The notes below the pieces were generated by a model that was not told the origin of the DNA, did not search any database, and saw only the letters and a program-made list of their open reading frames with translations. Below, piece after piece: positions 1 to 5,895 of a stretch of 21,218 nucleotides of DNA. The stretch spans positions 1-21,218 of the forward strand of contig DATFRR010000210.1 of assembly GCA_035263025.1 (NCBI GenBank), written 5' to 3'. A program made the position numbers and the translations under genes. This DNA is from DASQPR01 sp035263025. GTDB taxonomy: Bacteria; Actinomycetota; Actinomycetes; Mycobacteriales; Micromonosporaceae. Numbering within the stretch: the stretch's first letter is position 1; every line of letters begins with the position of its first letter.

Positions 1-191
1 ATGCCGAGGAACTCGCGCAGCAGCAGGTCTTCGGCGTCCATCGTGACGTTGGTCTGCAGCTCGCCCTTCCACCAACCGGCGGCATCCTGCAACGAACGCA
101 GGTGCGCCACCGCCGCGGCCACGGTGGCGGCCGCGCGCGTACCGATTGTGGCCGGCGCCGCTTGGCGGCCGACCGTGGCAGTGTTGGTCAT
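1..191 (-). CDS. shc: Squalene-hopene cyclase, N-terminal part (cut by window edge)
   Basis: Only the first 63 codons are inside the window; the gene continues past position 1. The translation runs from MTNTATVGRQ into AVAHLRSLQDAAGWWKGELQ and then TNVTMDAEDLLLREFLG. This matches the N-terminal QW-type helix of squalene-hopene cyclases, in which a 'dG.W.geL..nvt..aE..ll..fLG' block opens the first alpha-barrel domain. The family cyclizes squalene to hopene or hopanol at the membrane. The catalytic DxDD motif lies outside the window. The ATG at 191 overlaps the TGA of the upstream prenyl synthase gene by 4 bases (ATGA), so this is the last visible gene of the hopanoid operon. The call rests on this short N-terminus plus the very strong context of hpnC, hpnD and hpnE. 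Confidence 0.88.
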   Translation of the reverse strand, partial: MTNTATVGRQAAPATIGTRAAATVAAAVAHLRSLQDAAGWWKGELQTNVTMDAEDLLLREFLG

Positions 192-1198
192 GAGTCGCGA
201 TCCACGATGAACTCAGCGAGCGCATACATGTCGGCGCGCGCCCGCGGTCGGATGTCCACGCTGGACAGTGCCTCCTCGGCGAGGTGCATGCGCCGGCGCG
301 CCTCGGCCAGCGCCCACGCGCGTCCACCGGCCGCCTCGACTAGGTCGGCGGCGTGGCGGACGGATTCGTCGTCCGGCTCGCCCGGCGCGGCGAGCCATTC
401 CTTCACCTCGGCGGCGTGGTCGGCGTTGCCGAGCGCGTACGTCACCGGCAGTGACTTCTTGCGCGAGCGCAGGTCGTTGTGCACCGGCTTGCCGGTCACC
501 GCCGGGTCGCCCCAGATGCCGAGCACATCGTCGACGAGCTGGAACGCGAGCCCGACCTCGGAACCGAACCTGGTCAGCGCGGTCACCATCTCGTCGGGTG
601 CGCCGGCCAGCACCGCGCCGATGGCGGCGCTCGCGGACAGCAGCGCACCGGTCTTGCCGCTGGCCATGTCGAGGCACTCGTCAAGCGTGACGTCGTTGCG
701 GGTCTCGAACGCGAGATCCTGCACCTGGCCCCGGGTGAGCTCACGAGTCGTGCTGGCAAGCAGCAGCGCGGCGCGGCCGGCGTGCGGCGACGGGGCTTCG
801 AGCACGACCTCGTGCGCCAGGGCGAGCATCGCGTCACCCGTCAGGATCGCCGCGGGCTCGCCCCAGATCGCCCAGACGGTACGGCGGTGCCGCCGCTCCG
901 CATCGCCGTCCATCAAGTCGTCGTGTAGCAGCGAGAAGTTGTGCACGAGTTCGACGCCGACCGCACCTGGTACGCCGACCTCCGCCGGTGCACCGGCCGC
1001 CTCAGCGGACAGCAGCGCAAGTGCCGGCCGCACCGCCTTGCCGCCGCCGTTCGTGGTAGGCCGCCCGTCCGGATCGCACCAGCCGAGGTGGTAGGACGCC
1101 TGCAGACGGCTCGACGGATCGAGGCGCTGCACCGCGGCGCGCAGCGCGGGCATCAGCTGGTCCCGGCTGCGGTGCAGCGAGTCGAGCATCGCGGTCAT
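188..1198 (-). CDS. Polyprenyl (probably farnesyl-type) diphosphate synthase of the hopanoid operon
   Basis: A 336-residue trans-isoprenyl diphosphate synthase. It condenses isopentenyl diphosphate with an allylic diphosphate and should supply the C15 substrate for squalene formation. Visible motifs are the GGGKAVRP substrate-binding block (about 51-58), the first Asp-rich motif HDDLMD (92-97) and the second, DDVLGIWGD (223-231); both metal-binding motifs look intact. The ATG at 1198 is chosen because it overlaps the TGA of hpnE (ATGA), and because residues upstream of it in the open frame look like antisense-biased filler. The stop overlaps the start of squalene-hopene cyclase by 4 bases. 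Chain length (C15 or longer) cannot be decided from sequence alone. Linked prenyl synthases of this kind are common in actinobacterial hopanoid clusters. Length is normal for the family. Confidence 0.93.
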   Translation of the reverse strand: MTAMLDSLHRSRDQLMPALRAAVQRLDPSSRLQASYHLGWCDPDGRPTTNGGGKAVRPALALLSAEAAGAPAEVGVPGAVGVELVHNFSLLHDDLMDGDAERRHRRTVWAIWGEPAAILTGDAMLALAHEVVLEAPSPHAGRAALLLASTTRELTRGQVQDLAFETRNDVTLDECLDMASGKTGALLSASAAIGAVLAGAPDEMVTALTRFGSEVGLAFQLVDDVLGIWGDPAVTGKPVHNDLRSRKKSLPVTYALGNADHAAEVKEWLAAPGEPDDESVRHAADLVEAAGGRAWALAEARRRMHLAEEALSSVDIRPRARADMYALAEFIVDRDS

Positions 1199-2577
1199 GC
1201 CGCCACCCCCTGTCGGATGGGTTGTGCGAGGCCGGTTTCCGATGCGTCGAGCAGGGCCGCGGCGGCCGCATCGCCGCTGCGTACCGCGCCCTCCATGGTT
1301 GCCGGCCAGCCGGTGTCGGTCCATGCTCCCGCCACGTAGAGGCCGGGCGCACGGGTGGTAGCCACCGCGCGGAGCGCCGCGCTGCCCGGTGCTGGCCGGA
1401 ACGTCGCCTCCCGCTCGCGCGTGACGAAGAAGTCCAACACCTCCGCCGCGGCCGCGCCCGGTAGCAGCGCGACGAGATCCGGCAGCAGCCGGTCACGAAG
1501 CGTGGCTACCGGCAGATCGATGAACTCGTCCGCGGCAGAGACCGAGACCGCGAGGTATTGGCCGGGTCCCGGGTGGCCGGACTGGTTCGTACGGTCGAAC
1601 ACCCACTGGATCGGCGTACCCACACCGGCGACGAACGGCGTGTCCATCACGGCACGGTCGAGCACCACGTGCAGGTTGACGATCGGCGACGTACCCAGCC
1701 GCTCCGCCCAGCCGGCCGCGAGCGCGCGTCCGTCGGCCAGCACGAGACTGCCATCGGGAGCCAGACGCTCCGCGGCCGCCGGCGGAACCGCCAGCACCAC
1801 CGCATCGAACAACTGCTCCCCGCCCTTCGCCTTGACCAGCCATCGTTCGCCCTGCGGCTCGACGGCGTCCACCTTCGCGCCAACGAGGACGTGAGCGCCA
1901 GTCATTTCCAAGGCGTGAGCGGCGGCGTCGCCGTGCAGGCGCTGCAGCGGCACGATCGCCCACCCGATGTCCGCCGCGCTGGCCTCGGTCAGCAGACCGA
2001 CCTGGAACACCATCGCAGCGAGCGCAAGAGACGCCTGATCGGAGGCGGCATTCAGCGTCGCGACGCCGACCAGGTCCCACATCGCGTCGACCGTCTGGCG
2101 GTCCTGTCGGTGTTCGCGCAACCAGTCGCCGAAGCTGCGTGCGTCCACTGCGGGATCAGTGCGGTCCAGACCACGCATGGCGAGCGCGGCCCGTACGAAC
2201 CGCAGCCGTTGCGACGCGTTGAGCATTCGATAACGCAGCAGCGATCCGCCCAGGTGGAGCGGCGCGGGCAGGCCGTTGCGGCGCAGTCGCGCGGCACCGT
2301 CGTGGCGCGGCGAGCGGATTGGGATGTCGAGCCGGTCCTGGAGCGCGACGTGATCTGCGACACCAAGCCGCTCCAGCAGCCCGCGGTACGCCGTGCAACA
2401 GCGCAGGAACACGTGCTGACCGTTGTCGACGTCGAGGTCGCCGCGGCGGAACGAATGCGTCAGGCCGCCGAGCTTCGGGCGCGCCTCGTAGAGCGTGACG
2501 TCGCGGCCGGCGTCGGCACACCGCAGCGCAGCGGTGATGCCGGCCAGTCCACCACCGATCACGGCGACGCTGGTCAC
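1195..2577 (-). CDS. hpnE: Hydroxysqualene dehydroxylase / squalene-associated FAD enzyme HpnE
   Basis: A 460-residue FAD-dependent amine-oxidase-fold protein. It begins with the dinucleotide-binding motif VAVIGGGLAGITAALRCADA, followed by a beta-strand ending in acidic E (TLYEARPKLGG). The C-terminal FAD contact reads GLYVAGAWTDTGWPATMEGA, then a 'VRSGDAAA' helix, as in phytoene desaturase/HpnE proteins. HpnE reduces hydroxysqualene to squalene in the three-step HpnCDE route. The GTG start at 2577 overlaps the hpnD TGA (GTGA), and the stop overlaps the next gene's ATG, so translation is probably coupled on both sides. The open frame extends upstream to 2820, but that part is the hpnD coding region read in another frame. 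Length is typical. Confidence 0.95.
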   Translation of the reverse strand: MTSVAVIGGGLAGITAALRCADAGRDVTLYEARPKLGGLTHSFRRGDLDVDNGQHVFLRCCTAYRGLLERLGVADHVALQDRLDIPIRSPRHDGAARLRRNGLPAPLHLGGSLLRYRMLNASQRLRFVRAALAMRGLDRTDPAVDARSFGDWLREHRQDRQTVDAMWDLVGVATLNAASDQASLALAAMVFQVGLLTEASAADIGWAIVPLQRLHGDAAAHALEMTGAHVLVGAKVDAVEPQGERWLVKAKGGEQLFDAVVLAVPPAAAERLAPDGSLVLADGRALAAGWAERLGTSPIVNLHVVLDRAVMDTPFVAGVGTPIQWVFDRTNQSGHPGPGQYLAVSVSAADEFIDLPVATLRDRLLPDLVALLPGAAAAEVLDFFVTREREATFRPAPGSAALRAVATTRAPGLYVAGAWTDTGWPATMEGAVRSGDAAAAALLDASETGLAQPIRQGVAA

Positions 2578-3485
2578 GTTGTCGACCTCGCGGACGTCGA
2601 GGCGGCGGTCGAGGCGGCCAGCGTCGACGGTCCGGCGAGCGCACGCGCCGCCACCCCCGCCTTCTGCCAGCCGGACAGCGACAACCGGCCGGCGTAGACC
2701 GACGTCGGGTCGGCCGCGATGCGGTCCAGCAATCGCCGGTAGATGCCCGACATCGCGCCGGTGCATGCCGCACTGCGCCGATCGAGCAACGGCATGAGGC
2801 GCCATCCGTCGGCGTACCACCGGCGCGCCCGATCCGCGGCGTACGAGATCAGGGCCGCGAGGTTGCCTTCCTTGTCGCAGAGCGCGCCCTCTTCGTCGAG
2901 CCCGAGTTGCACGCCGAACCGATCGAGCTCCTGCTGCGGCAGGTAGACGCGACCGCCCAACAGGTCTTCGCGGATGTCGCGCAGGATGTTCGTCTGCTGC
3001 AACGCGATGCCGAGCTGGTCGGCATAGCCGGGCGCGACCGAGTCGTCCCGGGAGCCGAACACGCCGAGGCTCAGCCGGCCGACCGATCCAGCCACGCAGC
3101 GGCAGTAGACCGCCAGCTCGTCGAACGTCTGGTAGGTCCGACCGGCGAGATCCATCTCGACGCCGTCGACCAGCTCGTCGAACGCGCCGAGCGGGATCGG
3201 GAACCGCTGCGCCGCGTCGTGCAGCGCGACCATCACCGGATCGCCGGACGGCTCCTCGCGAAGCGACGCGCGAAGCGATGCGAGCGCGGCGGTCTTCTCG
3301 GCCGACGGCAGGTCGCCGTCGCCGATGTCGTCGATGCGACGGGACAGCGCGTAGACGGCGCAGAGCGCGCTGCGCTTGGCGGCGGGCAACAGGCGGATGC
3401 CGTAGTAGAAGTTCCGGGCCTGCTCCTTGGTGATCAACTCGCAGACCTGGTAAGCCTCGCCGATCGTCGCGGTCGCCGTCACCAT
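2574..3485 (-). CDS. hpnD: Presqualene diphosphate synthase HpnD
   Basis: A 303-residue squalene/phytoene synthase-family protein. In the HpnCDE route HpnD joins two farnesyl diphosphates to presqualene diphosphate. The first Asp-rich motif is RRIDDIGDGD (about 49-58). The second is near 163-183, with NILRDIREDLLGGRVYLP as the diagnostic block. The FYYGIRLLPAAKR block near residues 27-38 is also typical of this branch. The ATG at 3485 is preferred: an AGGAGGG ribosome-binding site lies about 5 bases upstream, inside the end of hpnC. A GTG at 3482 would give a 4-base overlap and only one residue less. The gene overlaps hpnC by 7 bases and hpnE by 4. The HpnD rather than HpnC assignment follows from the 'NILRDIREDL' form of the second motif and from operon order. 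Confidence 0.94.
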   Translation of the reverse strand: MVTATATIGEAYQVCELITKEQARNFYYGIRLLPAAKRSALCAVYALSRRIDDIGDGDLPSAEKTAALASLRASLREEPSGDPVMVALHDAAQRFPIPLGAFDELVDGVEMDLAGRTYQTFDELAVYCRCVAGSVGRLSLGVFGSRDDSVAPGYADQLGIALQQTNILRDIREDLLGGRVYLPQQELDRFGVQLGLDEEGALCDKEGNLAALISYAADRARRWYADGWRLMPLLDRRSAACTGAMSGIYRRLLDRIAADPTSVYAGRLSLSGWQKAGVAARALAGPSTLAASTAASTSARSTT

Positions 3486-4384
3486 CCCGCCCTCCTGCCG
3501 CGCGTCACCGCGGCGAGTTGCCTGACCATGTCGACCTTCCGCGCGCGCGGGATGCCGGCCAGCACGTCCCACCGAGCGCGCCGTAGCGCGAGCAGTGCCG
3601 CGCCGCCACCGGCGACGTATCCGGTCACCGCGAGCCTCGCCCAGCCGCGCAGCTGTCCGAGCAGTGGTGTGCCCGAGTTCAGCAACGCACGCGCGCGATT
3701 GGCTTCGAACGCGATGAGTCGGCGTACGTCCTCGGACGCCTGCGAGGCATCCAAGTCGGTGGGTACGACACCGAACTTGTCGAGATCCTCCAGTGGCAGG
3801 TAGATGCGGCCGGTGCGGCGGTCCTCGCCGACGTCCTGGCAGTGCTCGATGATCTGCAACGCGGTGCACACCCGATCGGACAGCTCCACGCGTTCCGGGG
3901 TGCTCACGCCAAACACCTCGAGCACGATGCGGCCGACCGGATTCGCTGACAGCTCGCAATATTCGACAAGGTCGGCGTAGGTCGGGTAGGACATCACTTC
4001 TTGGTCGACGAGGTTCGCTTCGATCAGGTCGTCGAACGGCCGCCGTGACAGGTTCTTGGCGCGCACCGTGTCGGCCAGCCGGCGCAGCACCGGCGACGCC
4101 GGCTCGGGACCGATCGTCCATATCGCATCGAGATCATCTCGGAAGTCGGTGAGCAGCTCCACCCGGTCGCCGGGCGCCTCGTCGCCGAGGTCGTCGATCA
4201 CGCGTGCGACGTCGTAGACGGCCTCCAGATGCGGCCGTACGTCCGCGGGCAGCACGCGCAGCGCAACCGGAAAGTTTTCGGTGCTCTCGCGCCGCCGCAG
4301 GTAGCCGTCGCTACGGCCGCCGACCCGGTCGGTCCAGCCCGCTTCCGCGGAGCTCCCGCCGGATCCCGCTCGCACCGACCCCAT
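3479..4384 (-). CDS. hpnC: Hydroxysqualene synthase HpnC
   Basis: A 301-residue squalene/phytoene synthase-family protein, first gene of the hopanoid operon. HpnC converts presqualene diphosphate to hydroxysqualene. Motifs are ENFPVALRVLPADVRPHLEA (about 36-55, the NFPV signature of HpnC), the first Asp-rich motif VIDDLGDE (62-69) and the second block EHCQDVGEDRRTGRIYLP (180-197). The ATG at 4384 begins a Gly/Ser-rich leader of about 30 residues before conserved sequence. The open frame continues to 4459, but those codons overlap the probable divergent promoter and contain no family match. The ribosome-binding site before 4384 is poor (CAGGGGC), so the exact start is less certain than the identity. 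It overlaps hpnD by 7 bases. Confidence 0.93.
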   Translation of the reverse strand: MGSVRAGSGGSSAEAGWTDRVGGRSDGYLRRRESTENFPVALRVLPADVRPHLEAVYDVARVIDDLGDEAPGDRVELLTDFRDDLDAIWTIGPEPASPVLRRLADTVRAKNLSRRPFDDLIEANLVDQEVMSYPTYADLVEYCELSANPVGRIVLEVFGVSTPERVELSDRVCTALQIIEHCQDVGEDRRTGRIYLPLEDLDKFGVVPTDLDASQASEDVRRLIAFEANRARALLNSGTPLLGQLRGWARLAVTGYVAGGGAALLALRRARWDVLAGIPRARKVDMVRQLAAVTRGRRAGW

Positions 4385-4539
4385 GCCCCTGATGCTGCCC
4401 CGCCCCTGCCCCGTTGATCTGCACCCTAGCGAGTAATTCTCGGTACGCACAGTTGTCACACACGTACAAAATCGACAGCGGTCGTGAGAGATCTGAGCCG
4501 GTTGCGCACGTGCGAGCTATTTGCGGTAGACAGATACAG
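4385..4539. promoter_or_regulatory. Divergent control region between hpnC and the PucR-type regulator gene
   Basis: These 155 bases separate the hopanoid operon (minus) from the regulator gene (plus) and are visibly less G/C-rich than the flanking genes around 4430-4480. On the minus strand a TAGGGT hexamer (4428-4423) fits an actinobacterial -10 at a plausible distance from hpnC, but no convincing -35 is seen. On the plus strand TAGACA (4527-4532) lies 7 bases before the GTG at 4540 and would give a near-leaderless transcript. A small inverted repeat, GTACG at 4443-4447 and CGTAC at 4463-4467, encloses TTGTCACA and could be an operator. These are weak motif matches; only the divergent layout itself is firm. 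Confidence 0.4.
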
Positions 4540-5895
4540 GTGGACGACTCGTCGCGACGCTCGGAGCTGGAGGGCCTGGTACCGGCCCTGGTGGACCGGC
4601 TGCCCGCGATCCTGACCGAGGTCCGCGAGCTGATGGCCGACGAGTGGCCGGATTATGCGGAGTTTCTTCGGCACGAACAGGACGACGTGGTGCAGGCCGC
4701 CAAGGCGTTCATGGAAGTGCTGATCGAGATCGCCGAGTCCGATGTCGGGGCATTCCCCCGCGGCCCGGAGCCCGGACCGCAGGTCGAGCTGTTCGAGGAG
4801 ATCGGCCGGATCCAGTGGCGGGAAGGGCGCGACCTGACGACGCTGCTGTCCGCGTACCAGCTGGGTGCCCGGGTGGCGTGGCACCACGTGTCGCGCGCGG
4901 CTCTCGACACGGGCGTCGCGCCGGCGAACCTCGCGGCGCTCGCGGAGGCGGTGTTCATCTTCATCGACCGGCTCTCGTCGGCCTCGGCGCGGGGCTTCGT
5001 GATGGAACAGTCCGAGGCGGTGGCCAGCCGCGAGCGGCTGCGTGACGAGCTGGTCGACCTGCTGCTGTCGGATCGCTCCGACTCGGCAGCGGTCAAGCAG
5101 GCCGCGAACCGCGCGGGCTGGACGCTTCCCCGCGAGGCCGCCGTGATCCTGGTGGCGCCGGACAACGCGATGGGACAGAGCGTGCTGTCCCGACTCGACT
5201 CGTCGTGCCTGCTCATCCGGCGCCGGGGGATGCTCGGCGCGGTGGTGCCGGACCCGGTGCGGCCGGGTCGCCGGCAGCGGCTCGCCGACCTGCTCCGCGG
5301 CGCGGGCGCCGTGGTCGGTCATCCGGTGCCGCTGGAATATCTGCCGGCGAGCGTACAGATCGCCGAGGTGGCGGCCGCACTGCAACGCAGCGGCGTGCTC
5401 TCCGAGGATCCGGTGTTTGCCGCCGAGCACCTCGACGCGATCATCGTGCACCGCGACCCCCGCCTGCTGGCCGCGCTGCGCCGGACCGTCCTCGCGCCAC
5501 TCGACGACCTGTCCCCCGCGGTCCGCGAGCGCCTGACCGAGACGCTGGCGAGCTGGCTGCGACACTTCGGCGACCGGCAGGCGATCGCCGCCGAGCTGCA
5601 CGTACACCCGCAGACCGTCCGGTATCGCATGGGCCAGCTGCACGACCTCTACGGCACCGCCCTCGACGATCCGACGTCGCGGGCCCGCCTGTCGCTGGCG
5701 CTCGCCTGGAGCCGGACGCGCGAGGCGACGACCGACGCGGCACGTGGCCGCGGCGAGCGCCGCCGCACCCCGCCGGTCCATGCGCTCACGCCGACAGACT
5801 CAGAGGTCCTCACGGAATCAGCCGCGCTGACAGACTCGGGTGCGTTGACCGACTCAGCGGCGCTGCCGGGAGGCGACATCACCGACGCCGGCTGA
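4540..5895 (+). CDS. PucR-family transcriptional regulator with RsbRD-like N-terminal domain
   Basis: A 451-residue cytoplasmic regulator from GTG 4540. The N-terminal half (about residues 5-165) is alpha-helical and resembles the RsbRD N-terminal domain of sigma-B-type co-antagonists (LVDRLPAILTEVRELMADEW, then IQWREGRDLTTLLSAYQLGA). A middle region resembles the degenerate GGDEF-like CdaR domain. The C-terminus carries the PucR/CdaR helix-turn-helix: LASWLRHFGDRQAIAAELHV followed by HPQTVRYRMGQLHDLYG. An ATG at 4414 is also in frame but would place 42 unconserved residues over the hpnC promoter, so GTG 4540 is preferred; the start is uncertain. After the HTH comes a charged linker and a tail of three hexapeptide repeats (LTDS core). 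The last 42 bases overlap the convergent PAP2-acyltransferase gene. Position suggests control of the hopanoid operon; this is inference. Confidence 0.82.
   Translation: MDDSSRRSELEGLVPALVDRLPAILTEVRELMADEWPDYAEFLRHEQDDVVQAAKAFMEVLIEIAESDVGAFPRGPEPGPQVELFEEIGRIQWREGRDLTTLLSAYQLGARVAWHHVSRAALDTGVAPANLAALAEAVFIFIDRLSSASARGFVMEQSEAVASRERLRDELVDLLLSDRSDSAAVKQAANRAGWTLPREAAVILVAPDNAMGQSVLSRLDSSCLLIRRRGMLGAVVPDPVRPGRRQRLADLLRGAGAVVGHPVPLEYLPASVQIAEVAAALQRSGVLSEDPVFAAEHLDAIIVHRDPRLLAALRRTVLAPLDDLSPAVRERLTETLASWLRHFGDRQAIAAELHVHPQTVRYRMGQLHDLYGTALDDPTSRARLSLALAWSRTREATTDAARGRGERRRTPPVHALTPTDSEVLTESAALTDSGALTDSAALPGGDITDAG
5806..5859 (+). repeat. Three 18-bp tandem units encoding a hexapeptide repeat in the regulator tail
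   Basis: Three adjacent in-frame 18-bp units (5806-5823, 5824-5841, 5842-5859) encode VLTESA, ALTDSG and ALTDSA. A partial, offset copy (ALTPTDS) precedes them. Third positions differ between units, so the array is not a recent perfect duplication. It lies at the extreme C-terminus of the PucR-type protein, beyond the DNA-binding domain, and its last bases are also the antisense of the 3' end of the PAP2-acyltransferase gene. Confidence 0.7.

Noticed and set aside
1558..2697. Plus-strand 379-codon open frame opposite hpnE
   Set aside because: It is a shadow of hpnE, whose FAD motifs are unambiguous.
4456..5781. Minus-strand open frame of 441 codons opposite the PucR-type regulator
   Set aside because: It is the antisense shadow of a gene with clear HTH and helical domains, shows biased composition and has no ribosome-binding site.
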